Assembly (NCBI GenBank): GCA_964548175.1
Contig: CAZJQS010000009.1
Span: 58,537-122,536 of the forward strand
DNA from: JANQPA01 sp964548175
GTDB lineage: Bacteria > Bacteroidota > Bacteroidia > Chitinophagales > Saprospiraceae
Direction of reading: 5' to 3'
DNA: 64,000 bases
Shown piece by piece: positions 35,580-43,971 of the stretch (positions are counted from its first letter, which is position 1; each line of letters opens with the position of its first letter). The notes under the pieces are model-generated. The model worked only from the letters and a program-made list of their open reading frames with translations, was not told the DNA's origin and made no database searches. Both the position numbers and the translations under genes were made by a program.

Positions 35580-37532
35580 ATGAGAAAAATTCTTTTCATC
35601 CCCCTATTCCTGCTTATTGGCTGCTTCACCTTAGAAGCTGCTGACTTTTATCTTATGTACGATCCCAACTGCATGAACCGGCTGGTTTATCAGTCTCAGG
35701 TTGGAGCGGAGATCGTAAAATACAGCATACAACTCAGTGACAAGGAGCAGATTATGCTGGAAGTACCTTCTGAAGAGCAGGGTCGCCTGCAGAGCTTTTT
35801 ACCAAGCCAGGCTTTTCGCTGCGGCAACAGCTTCATCAGCCAGAACCTGACCGGCATATTACAGAACAAGACCAATAACGTTTACCTGGTCAAGCCTGCG
35901 TCCAATAACGGCTACCAGATTCTTCCGGTGCGCTCCTATGATTATTACCTCCAGGAAGGCAATTACATGGCTTATAACGGCCAGCAGTTTCGCTTTACCT
36001 TTTCCCCGACTCAAGCAGCCATCGGCCAGGACCTGTCAAGCAACGATCCCAGAGGAAGGGTGACTTTTGAAGGCCGCATACAATACAATTGCGCCAATGC
36101 CTTGTTATTCAAGCAGAGTTCCAGCCTGTCTCCCAATGCTTCCATCGATATAGTTTTCGTGCCTCAATTGGGGGTGGTGGAACAAAAAAGCCCTCAATTC
36201 AACAATACACTGAAACTGGTTCAGGTCAACGATATGGCCACTGCTACTTTCCTGCAACAACAGTTCTGCCCGAATGCCAATCAAATAACCGACAATACCG
36301 GTCTGACCGACTACAGCAAAGGAGCGTTTCAACAGCCTCAGCCGCCTTCAGACATCCTGGACAGCCGCGGCGAGCAACAACAAAAAACAGCACAGTTCCA
36401 TGTGGTGGAAAAAGGAGAAACCCTCTACGGCATCGCCAGAAAGTATGACGTTGATATCGACAACCTGCGCAACTGGAATGATATGGCGCCTAACAGCTCT
36501 TTCCTTCGGACGGGTACTAAGCTTAGAGTTGGTCCATTTACAGAGGACTTTTCTTCCCGCTCCGTTTCCAATTACGATATGCCAATGAATAACCGGCCTG
36601 TTTTTAAAAACCAAAGCAGCATCCTGCCGGCCTGGAAAACAACCTCCGGCATCCATGTCGTAAAACCCGGAGAAACTCTCAATTCGATTGCTCAAATGTA
36701 TGGCTATACTCCTGAACGCTTCCGGGACTTTAACAACCTGGCTCCTAATGTCAGATTAAGGGAAGGGCAGAGACTAAGTTCAGACCATTGCATCACAAAC
36801 GGCAATGCCGTTAATGACAATACCTTTAGCCCCGAAAATTATAACGATAACAGCTTCCAGCCTTCACAACCTGATTTTTTCATCGATAAGCCTTCCGGGG
36901 CACAGCAGGGTAATTCTAATTACGACAACCAATTCTTCAATAGAAGCGCTCGTCCGGGAAACTATAACTTTTCCTCTCCGGGAGAACTAAATCAGGACAA
37001 TACAGCTCCTCCTTCGAATCAAACCGAAACCTTTGAGCCGTATTCTATTTTCAATAATGAAGGCAATACCAACATCAATAGCAATACGGCAAAGGGAGGC
37101 TCTAACTTGAACATTTCTCCATCCCAGTACGATAACATGGGCAGCAGGAATAACTCTTTCGGCACACCGGTGCCTAATACGGCCGCACCTGCGATAGACA
37201 ACACAGGGACACGTAGGGAGCCTTTTCAGAATTTCAACTCTCCCGTTCCCGGCGTTAATCCCAGTGGCCCGGTTAATCCCAATAGCAATCCTAACCGGTT
37301 TAACGTATCCCCGCCAACGAAAAACGATTCAAATACCTTTAGATTGGGCGGCACCACTGAATTTTACAACACACCCGGCAGCGCAAGGCGAATTTCCCAT
37401 ATCGTGCAGCAGGGAGAGACCATAGAAACCATCGCCCGCAAATACGACATTCCGCTCAGCAGACTGCTGGAACTGAACCAGATGAAAAGAGGCGATACCG
37501 TTCTTCCTGATCAACGGATCTTTCTAAATTAA
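35580..37532 (+). CDS. Secreted protein with three LysM domains and an Asn/Pro-rich linker
   Basis: The start ATG at 35580 (MRKILFIPLFLLIGCF) gives a signal peptide and about 650 residues; a TTG at 35559 is ignored. Residues about 20-240 form a unique domain with no recognised family. LysM modules follow at about 275-320 (HVVEKGETLYGIARKY), 360-405 (HVVKPGETLNSIAQMY) and 600-648 (HIVQQGETIETIARKY). LysM binds N-acetylglucosamine in peptidoglycan or chitin. The 190-residue stretch between LysM 2 and 3 is rich in Asn, Pro, Ser and Gly and probably disordered. The GCF near the signal could act as a lipobox only weakly. A cell-wall-associated role is likely; the enzyme or partner is unknown. Confidence 0.78.
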   Translation: MRKILFIPLFLLIGCFTLEAADFYLMYDPNCMNRLVYQSQVGAEIVKYSIQLSDKEQIMLEVPSEEQGRLQSFLPSQAFRCGNSFISQNLTGILQNKTNNVYLVKPASNNGYQILPVRSYDYYLQEGNYMAYNGQQFRFTFSPTQAAIGQDLSSNDPRGRVTFEGRIQYNCANALLFKQSSSLSPNASIDIVFVPQLGVVEQKSPQFNNTLKLVQVNDMATATFLQQQFCPNANQITDNTGLTDYSKGAFQQPQPPSDILDSRGEQQQKTAQFHVVEKGETLYGIARKYDVDIDNLRNWNDMAPNSSFLRTGTKLRVGPFTEDFSSRSVSNYDMPMNNRPVFKNQSSILPAWKTTSGIHVVKPGETLNSIAQMYGYTPERFRDFNNLAPNVRLREGQRLSSDHCITNGNAVNDNTFSPENYNDNSFQPSQPDFFIDKPSGAQQGNSNYDNQFFNRSARPGNYNFSSPGELNQDNTAPPSNQTETFEPYSIFNNEGNTNINSNTAKGGSNLNISPSQYDNMGSRNNSFGTPVPNTAAPAIDNTGTRREPFQNFNSPVPGVNPSGPVNPNSNPNRFNVSPPTKNDSNTFRLGGTTEFYNTPGSARRISHIVQQGETIETIARKYDIPLSRLLELNQMKRGDTVLPDQRIFLN

Positions 37533-37799
37533 CTGCCCTCTTTATCACACGAATGACCGCTTCGCAAGGCCGGTTTGTTTAGCTTGATCAAATTCTCTTT
37601 ACGGATAGGATTAAAAGAAAACGGAACTTTTCTCTTAATCCTGTCTGTAAAAAGTATGCTGCCGGCTACGCAAGGGACATCCTGCTTTTGGGCCACCTCG
37701 CCGGCAATTGACAGCCTCAAAATTAATCCCTGATTTCTTCTTTTTTATTTCGCTCCTGTCTATATTCATCCTTATTTTCCAATCCTTCACCAAATCTTT

Positions 37800-38795
37800 A
37801 TGAACCAAATTAATGTACTGCAAATTGGCCTGGGTCCGCTGGGCCAGAAAATCGCCGCTTTCATTGCGGAACGCAACCACATCCAAACTGTGGCGGCAGT
37901 GGATAAAAATCCAGAGCTTACAGGGAAAGACCTTGGTCGGCTGACCAGCAACGCGTCGAATGGGGTCATTATTTCGGAAAGTGTTAAAGAGGCCTTATAT
38001 AACAAAGAAATAGACCTGGCCATCTTAACCACCGTTTCGGATATGGAACGTGCAACACCGCAAATACTGGAATTACTGGAATTCGGACTTCCGGTCGTAT
38101 CTACCTGTGAAGAACTGGCGTTTCCCTGGGAAACTGCACGGGAACTGGCTCTGCAGATCGATGAAAAAGCAAGAGAAAAAAATGTAGCCGTAGTAGGTAC
38201 CGGTATTAATCCGGGCTTCTTAATGGATGCTTTACCAACTTTTCTGACCGCCCCCTGCCAAAAGGTAGAAAGCATCGAGATCAATCGCTTCCAAAATGCT
38301 CAGTACCGAAGGATCCCTTTCCAGCAGAAAATCGGCGCAGGACTCAGCACGGAAGAATTCGAGGAAAAAAAAGCAGCCGGAACGCTACGGCATGTCGGCC
38401 TTACCGAATCCATGCAAATGATCGCTCATAGTATTGGCTGGAAACTCGACCATACCGAGGACATCATTAATCCCGTATTTGCTGAGGAAGATATCGAAAC
38501 TCCGCATCTGCATATCAAGAAAGGACAGGTCACCGGTGTGTGTCAGATCGGAAGAGCCTATGCCGAAGATCAGCTTAGGATTTCCCTGATCTTTCAGGCG
38601 ACAGTGGGCGAAAAAGAATCCTATGACGAAATTTTCATCAAAGGTAATCCTAACATCCATTCCAAAATCCATGGTGGCGTGAATGGCGACGTAGCAACCT
38701 GCGCCATCGTTATCAATACATGCGCCGGTATTCAAAAGGCTCGGCCCGGATTAAGGACCATGACGGATATCCCGGTCATCTCTTATTTTTCCTAA
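37800..38795 (+). CDS. DapB-like NAD(P)-dependent dehydrogenase (2,4-diaminopentanoate dehydrogenase-like)
   Basis: The 331-residue protein starts with a Rossmann GLGPLGQKIA motif. Its overall pattern (VAAVDKNPELTGKDLG, SDMERATPQI, VVSTCEELAFPW, GTGINPGF) resembles the dihydrodipicolinate-reductase-like family that includes clostridial 2,4-diaminopentanoate dehydrogenase. The DapB signature HHRHK is not seen, so it is unlikely to be the lysine-pathway enzyme itself. GINPGFLMDALP and HGGVNGDVATCAI are probably in the substrate pocket. Substrate is unknown. The gene has no obvious operon partners, with 241 bp before the convergent yidC. A role in amino-acid breakdown is inferred from the family only. 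Confidence 0.65.
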   Translation: MNQINVLQIGLGPLGQKIAAFIAERNHIQTVAAVDKNPELTGKDLGRLTSNASNGVIISESVKEALYNKEIDLAILTTVSDMERATPQILELLEFGLPVVSTCEELAFPWETARELALQIDEKAREKNVAVVGTGINPGFLMDALPTFLTAPCQKVESIEINRFQNAQYRRIPFQQKIGAGLSTEEFEEKKAAGTLRHVGLTESMQMIAHSIGWKLDHTEDIINPVFAEEDIETPHLHIKKGQVTGVCQIGRAYAEDQLRISLIFQATVGEKESYDEIFIKGNPNIHSKIHGGVNGDVATCAIVINTCAGIQKARPGLRTMTDIPVISYFS

Positions 38796-39036
38796 TAAAC
38801 AAGAGACATCCCGAAACATGAATCATCACGGAATTTTGAGCCCCATTCCATCATCTTATTTTCAGTTTATTAATAAAAAGTAATCAGTTAATAGTTACCG
38901 CTTATCAGGCGGTTAACCGACAACAAACAACTGGTAACTACTTGATAGTCAAGGGATATTAAAAATAAAATATTTAATGCGTTATTAATTACCAAAATCA
39001 GGTGGCCTGGGCCTCAAAATTAGAGATGGTTCATAT

Positions 39037-40956
39037 TTATTTCTTCTTCTTTTTTGCAGCTTCTTTTTCAGCCTGAATTCGCTGTTGTTCCTTAAGGGCT
39101 TCTTCCAGACGAGCCTGAAATCCGCCCTTCTTTTTCGGTTTCTTGCGATAAGCCTCCAATTCCTGTTTGATCTTTTCCTGATCGATGATGTAATTCTTGG
39201 TGATCAGGGTCTGGGCAATGTTGATCAGGTTAGAAAAGAACAGATAAGCAGTTAACCCTGAGGCATAGCTGTTAAAAAAGCCTAAGAACATGATCGGCAT
39301 AATATATTGCATATAACGCATGGCAGGATTGGCCGCCGACATGTCCATATTTTTAGAGTTGTAGTAAGTGTAGATCAGGGTTGTAACGGCCCATAGTAAG
39401 GTAAACAAACTGATATGCGAACCAAAGCCAAGGGGCACCTCAAAAGGAAGGCGGGCGATCACGTCATAGGATGACAAGTCAGTAGCCCAAAGGAAACCAG
39501 CCTGCCGAAATTCGATAGCCGCTGGAAAGAAGCGATAAAGGGCGAACCAGATCGGCATTTGAAGCACCAGCGGCATACACCCTCCTAGAGGATTTACACC
39601 GAATTCCCTGTATAATTTCATTTGCTCGGCGCTTTGCTTCTGCTGATCGTCCTTAAACTTAGCGCGCATGCTCTCCAGCTGAGGCTTCAAAGCGCCCATT
39701 TTAGACTGAGAATAAAGCATCCGATAAGTCAAAGGAAACAGACTCAACTTTACGATCAAGGTCAAAAAGAGAATAACGATCCCTTTATTACCGATAAAGG
39801 TTGATAAAAAGTTGAATATTGGCCGCACAATCCACCGGTTGATCGTTCCAAATATGCTCCACCCGAATGGAATGACATCTTCGAGATTAGAACCCATGGC
39901 GCGCAGACGGGAAAACTCCTTAGGGCCAAGGTAAAAGGCCATGTCTACTGTCTCAGAACGATCATGTGTATAGGGCAGTTGTATTCTTGTCTCAAGGCGC
40001 TTCAGATCAGATTCATCCTCTTCCATGACCTTGACGTCCATAACGCCTGTATTGAAGCTTTGATCGGCGATCAGCGAGGTAGTAAAAAACTGATTGGCAT
40101 GGGCCACCCACTTTAATGGATTTTCTCCGGTGTCTTCCGTATCGCTGCTGGTCAGTGAACAATAAGATGGAGCGTTTTCCACTGTTTTGAAATACGTCGT
40201 GGAATACATTCGCTCATAACGGGTGTTCTTTTCCAGTTTGTCCAGGTAGTTTAGCCAATGCAGCTCGAACCCCTGCACATTTTCATCCAAAACCCCCTGC
40301 AACCCCTCCAGTCTGATGCTGTAATCCACTACATACTTCTCAGGATCAGTGATCTCATAGCGCTGTTCGAAATAACGACCCATTCCGGCTGATGCTCGAA
40401 AGACGATCCGGTTATCCGTTTTTTCTGTTATTTCAAAAAAGAGGTCACTGCTTTTTACAACCCCTCCGGCCACTCCTCTAACAGGAAGCAGGTACTCAAA
40501 ACGATCTTTGTCGTCTTCTAATAATTTTAGCGGCAGCTCTACTTCTTTTTTCTTTTCGTCTTCTTCGATCTTGTTGTAATTTTTTAACAACACCTCTTCG
40601 ATAATCCCTCCCTTGCTGGAGAAAGAAATCTTAAATACATTATTCTCCATCACCACCTGCTGTTCCGCTCCGGACGCCGCATTGGCAAAAGGGCCGAATT
40701 CGGCTAACTTACGCATCTGAGCCACTGAATCACTTTCCTGATAGGCTTCTTTCAGCAGACTACTGTCGGCTTGTAAAATTTCATCCGCGTCCGCTAAACG
40801 TCCACCGGGGGTGGTGTCCCTGTTTTGTATAGCTGCAATAGAATCCTGCGCCCTTTTTCTGGCCTCCAGCTCTTCCTTTGTAGGAGCCGTCAGAAAATTC
40901 CACGTAATGAAGAGTGCGAAAATGAGAAAAAGTCCTATGACTGTATTTCTATCCAT
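39037..40956 (-). CDS. yidC: Membrane protein insertase YidC
   Basis: The 639-residue protein inserts and folds inner-membrane proteins, alone or with SecYEG. It has the N-terminal transmembrane anchor (VIGLFLIFALFITWNFL), a large periplasmic beta-sandwich domain (about 90-360), and the conserved five-helix insertase core (about 380-600). The core includes FPLTYRMLYSQSKMGALKP and GGCMPLVLQMPIWFALYRF, which carries the hydrophilic-groove region. The C-terminus is a Lys-rich tail (KKKKK), common where YidC contacts the ribosome. A well-matched promoter lies on the minus strand at 41094-41125, giving a leader of about 130 nt that overlaps the start of the divergent DUF3293 gene region. Confidence 0.96.
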   Translation of the reverse strand: MDRNTVIGLFLIFALFITWNFLTAPTKEELEARKRAQDSIAAIQNRDTTPGGRLADADEILQADSSLLKEAYQESDSVAQMRKLAEFGPFANAASGAEQQVVMENNVFKISFSSKGGIIEEVLLKNYNKIEEDEKKKEVELPLKLLEDDKDRFEYLLPVRGVAGGVVKSSDLFFEITEKTDNRIVFRASAGMGRYFEQRYEITDPEKYVVDYSIRLEGLQGVLDENVQGFELHWLNYLDKLEKNTRYERMYSTTYFKTVENAPSYCSLTSSDTEDTGENPLKWVAHANQFFTTSLIADQSFNTGVMDVKVMEEDESDLKRLETRIQLPYTHDRSETVDMAFYLGPKEFSRLRAMGSNLEDVIPFGWSIFGTINRWIVRPIFNFLSTFIGNKGIVILFLTLIVKLSLFPLTYRMLYSQSKMGALKPQLESMRAKFKDDQQKQSAEQMKLYREFGVNPLGGCMPLVLQMPIWFALYRFFPAAIEFRQAGFLWATDLSSYDVIARLPFEVPLGFGSHISLFTLLWAVTTLIYTYYNSKNMDMSAANPAMRYMQYIMPIMFLGFFNSYASGLTAYLFFSNLINIAQTLITKNYIIDQEKIKQELEAYRKKPKKKGGFQARLEEALKEQQRIQAEKEAAKKKKK

Positions 40957-41093
40957 TCATCTTATGTTTTCTTTGGCGTAAAACGCCATTGGAAATCATT
41001 TTTAACCGTCCTGAACCATCCCTTTTATTCGAAGATATCCGACAGTATAAATGTTTTTTTTTGAGAAAAAATTCCGATCTTTTCAAAACACCG

Positions 41094-41125
41094 CAAAGGT
41101 ACATAAATGTGCCGCTTAAAATAAA
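41094..41125 (-). promoter_or_regulatory. yidC promoter (Bacteroidota type)
   Basis: On the minus strand, TTTA (41122-41125) and TACCTTTG (41094-41101) are separated by 20 nt. The -7 box matches TAnnTTTG exactly; the -33 box has one mismatch to TTTG. It lies 4 bp from the start codon of the divergent gene. Confidence 0.5.
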
Positions 41126-41129
41126 CTCC

Positions 41130-41561
41130 ATGACAGATAATTTGAACAATCCCGATAAAGAACTCGAACAGGCTTATCTGAATGCCTATTACCGGCTCGA
41201 TGGCCACCCTGTATCCATCCAAATTGACGAACATCATCCGGGGCTGGACCGGCTGCTGGAGGAAAAATTTCCGGATTATCAGAATTGGGTTTTCATAACT
41301 GCTTATAATCCAGGCTCTACCATTCAATCTAATGCATTCAATACAAAGAAACAAGCGAAATTGTTGCAGCTGGTTAGACGAAAAGGCTATTCTTTTCTAC
41401 CAGGGGAAGGGGGAAGCCCCATTGGCGACTGGCCGGCGGAAAAAAGCCTGCTCATCGTCGATATGCCGTTGAATGAGGCTAAGGAAACAGCCGTTGCATT
41501 CGGGCAGAAAGCTTTTGTTAACGGAAAAAAAGGAGGAGCCGCCATTCTGATCTGGCTATAA
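41130..41561 (+). CDS. DUF3293-like small protein
   Basis: The preferred start is the ATG at 41130 (MTDNLNNPD), giving 143 residues, the usual size for DUF3293; the frame is open upstream to 40989 but that would run through the yidC promoter. The conserved features are NWVFITAYNPGS, a central Arg-Lys-rich helix and a C-terminal GQKAFVNGKKGGA...ILIW stretch. DUF3293 proteins are small soluble proteins of unknown function. No signal peptide, membrane segment or catalytic motif is seen. It is divergent from yidC and convergent with the aminotransferase gene, 26 bp away. Confidence 0.7.
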   Translation: MTDNLNNPDKELEQAYLNAYYRLDGHPVSIQIDEHHPGLDRLLEEKFPDYQNWVFITAYNPGSTIQSNAFNTKKQAKLLQLVRRKGYSFLPGEGGSPIGDWPAEKSLLIVDMPLNEAKETAVAFGQKAFVNGKKGGAAILIWL

Positions 41562-41587
41562 GATCACCCATTCGGACGGTACTCCCA

Positions 41588-42808
41588 TCAAAGAGTGATT
41601 ACCTCCTTGCGTTCCAATCTTCCCGGATATACCTTCAAAGCCTCCTCTAAACAATCCATCGCCTGATCCAGCTCTGCCGTGTTGAGCACAAAGGCGATCC
41701 TGACCTCGTCTATACCCTTTCCGGGGGTGGCGTAGAAACCCTCTCCTGGCGACAGCATGACGGTAGCGCCCTCATGATCAAAAGACTCCAGCAGCCATTT
41801 GCAAAAATGTTCGGCATTTTTCACCGGGAATTTGGCGAAGCAATAGAAAGCCCCTCCCGGCTTGTAGTTGACTACCCCCGGCATTTGGCGCAAACGCTCA
41901 TAGACTACCATCCTGCGGCGATCGTATTCCTCTTTTACCGCCCTCAAATAGTCTTCTTCATTGTCCAGCATAGCTTCAGAAAGCATTTGTCCTAATGCCG
42001 GCGGGCTCAGGCGAAGCTTGGCATAACGCGTCAAGCTTTCCAGCAAAGCCTCATTTCTGGTAACTACAGCCCCTACCCTGGCGCCACAGGCGCTGAAACG
42101 CTTAGACACCGAATCGACTACAATAACGTGTTCCTCCAATCCTTTCAGATTCAAGGCGGAAAAAAATTCGTTATTATCGAAACAAAATTCGCGATATACC
42201 TCATCGATGATCAGATAGAGGTCATATTTTTTGGCCAGATAGACCAATTTCTCTAAAGCGCCTTTAGAATAAAACGTTCCGGTAGGATTACTTGGATTGG
42301 TAATGCAAATGCCCCGGGTTTTTTCATTGATCAATGCCTCAAAAGCTTCTATTCCAGGCAAGGCAAAACCATTTTCAATGGAACAGGTCAGAGGCCGGAT
42401 CTTCACATCTGCGATCTGTGCAAAACCATTATAATTGGCGTAGAACGGCTCCGGGATGATCAGCTCTTCCCCACGGTCCAGACAGGCATAACAAAGCAAC
42501 TGCAGGGCCTCTGAAGCCCCTGCCGTAATGATGATCTGATCCGCCGATACCTCTATATTGTTTTTTTGGTAATAGCCGGCCAGCTTTTCCCGATATGAGG
42601 TATTACCGACCGCCGGACTGTAAGCAATGACTTTCATAGGAAGCTGCCTGAATTGCTTAATAGCATGAGGCGGCGTTTCAATATCCGGCTGTCCGATGTT
42701 CAGGTGAAAAACTTTTTTTCCGGCAGCCTTCGCTTTTTCGGCAAAAGGAACCAGTTTTCTGAAGGGAGATAAGGGAACAAAGCCCGCTCTCTTTGAGATG
42801 TTTGGCAT
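41588..42808 (-). CDS. Class I PLP-dependent aminotransferase (aspartate aminotransferase-like)
   Basis: The 406-residue cytosolic enzyme has the fold-type I class I/II signature. Visible motifs include FHLNIGQPDIETPP at the N-terminus, GASEALQ, ITNPSNPTGTFY, DEVYREF and the PLP lysine Lys236 in SVSKRFSACGARVG. Many Bacteroidota genomes carry such an enzyme annotated as a broad-specificity aspartate/aromatic/methionine aminotransferase, so the exact amino donor is not visible. It is transcribed toward the DUF3293 gene. The lipoprotein gene on its other side lies beyond a 113-bp gap on the same strand. Confidence 0.88.
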   Translation of the reverse strand: MPNISKRAGFVPLSPFRKLVPFAEKAKAAGKKVFHLNIGQPDIETPPHAIKQFRQLPMKVIAYSPAVGNTSYREKLAGYYQKNNIEVSADQIIITAGASEALQLLCYACLDRGEELIIPEPFYANYNGFAQIADVKIRPLTCSIENGFALPGIEAFEALINEKTRGICITNPSNPTGTFYSKGALEKLVYLAKKYDLYLIIDEVYREFCFDNNEFFSALNLKGLEEHVIVVDSVSKRFSACGARVGAVVTRNEALLESLTRYAKLRLSPPALGQMLSEAMLDNEEDYLRAVKEEYDRRRMVVYERLRQMPGVVNYKPGGAFYCFAKFPVKNAEHFCKWLLESFDHEGATVMLSPGEGFYATPGKGIDEVRIAFVLNTAELDQAMDCLEEALKVYPGRLERKEVITL

Positions 42809-42921
42809 GGGAAGTGCTTTTGTTTGCTATTTATGGGGTGGCATCCTACTGATGCATGCAAGTATAATGCTGCCGACACCCCCTCTTTTAAAGGAAGCAA
42901 AGATAAGCAATGAAACCTTCC

Positions 42922-43713
42922 CTAATCGTTAAAATGAGCCGAAAAATCCTGAAAAACCGCTTCGGGCGCTTCATCATAAACGGCAATATCACTGATTTGC
43001 CGCTGACCACGATCGCCGGACAACAAAATATCGCCAAATCGCCTGTAATCATCCCAGGGAGTAGAAAAACGAGGTTCTTCATCAGAAGCGTTTGTATAAA
43101 AATCCCACTGAGTGATCAAATTAGTCTCTGAGTCGATGTACACATGGTATTTGTTATTTGGCGTATTGCCGACTTCCCGGAAAGTTAGTTCGAGAACTTC
43201 CGCCGGCCGGCCTTGTTCGGTGGTATCCTGCCCCAGGTATTTCAAAGTAACGCCGCTGTCCTTTAGTTTAAAGGGCATCACCAGCCAGTAAGCGTCATTG
43301 ATCCAGATCGCTTCGGCCCGGTCCATCAGCTTGGCCAGAGAATCCGGTTCGGTGATTTCCTCTCCCTGAACCTGGGCTTTGCCGGTTTTATCGAAAATAT
43401 TGACCAGAAAGATGGTGCTGTCGCGGGGAATTTCTATGCGTACGGTCCCTTCTTTTTTATCCCACAATAAATTCCGGGCGCCAAAAAAATTCCAGCTGAT
43501 GTAGTGGGTATTGTCCCAGGCTTTCCGGCCACCCATAGCATTCATCACAGAGTCAGCTAAGGCAATGGCTTTCGGATCAGAAGCCTCAGCATTGAAGCCT
43601 TCCGCGGGAGGATTGACATTATCTTCGACAGTTGAACCAGCATTTTGCGTATTGGTGGAATTGCAGGACCAAAGCAGGATCATCAAAAAGAAAAAGAATA
43701 GATTTTTTTTCAT
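42922..43713 (-). CDS. Lipoprotein of unknown function (LolA/outer-membrane lipoprotein-sorting-like fold possible)
   Basis: The 263-residue protein has a signal peptide (hydrophobic run of Phe and Leu) with lipobox LLWSC (Cys16). After a Thr/Asn/Glu-rich spacer, the body (about 45-263) starts with ADSVMNAMGGRKAWDNT, a pattern seen in Bacteroidota lipoproteins related to the LolA-like fold (DUF6503-type). It continues as long beta strands with many charged residues. No enzymatic motif was seen. The fold comparison is from memory and weak. It is transcribed alone; the 22-bp-stem terminator upstream at 43857-43907 separates it from the HhH-repeat gene on the same strand. Confidence 0.55.
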   Translation of the reverse strand: MKKNLFFFFLMILLWSCNSTNTQNAGSTVEDNVNPPAEGFNAEASDPKAIALADSVMNAMGGRKAWDNTHYISWNFFGARNLLWDKKEGTVRIEIPRDSTIFLVNIFDKTGKAQVQGEEITEPDSLAKLMDRAEAIWINDAYWLVMPFKLKDSGVTLKYLGQDTTEQGRPAEVLELTFREVGNTPNNKYHVYIDSETNLITQWDFYTNASDEEPRFSTPWDDYRRFGDILLSGDRGQRQISDIAVYDEAPEAVFQDFSAHFND

Positions 43714-43856
43714 GAATGGAAGCTTCTTTTTTTTGGAAATAAAAGGACAAAGTCATAAAAGTTGTGGAAAAGTCGATTTACTCCAGAGTTTTATAAAAAG
43801 TCATCTTGTTCCTCCCGCCTATCGGCCGGCAAATTTGAACAGCTAATAAAATCCTA

Positions 43857-43907
43857 TTAAGTTTTTTGCCGAAGAAAAGCTGCGATTTTCTTCGGCAAAA
43901 AACTTAA
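43857..43907. terminator. Strong hairpin terminator after the OmpA/HhH operon
   Basis: A perfect 22-bp stem (43857-43878 and 43886-43907) with a 7-nt loop. Its arms contain TTTTTTGCCG and its complement, so a U-run is available in either direction. It lies 64 bp downstream of the HhH-repeat gene stop codon. Confidence 0.8.
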
Positions 43908-43971
43908 AACATAAAATGATCTAAGCCGGGCAAAACTACCGGCTGATAAGGCAGGAGGAGAAAGGAATTTT

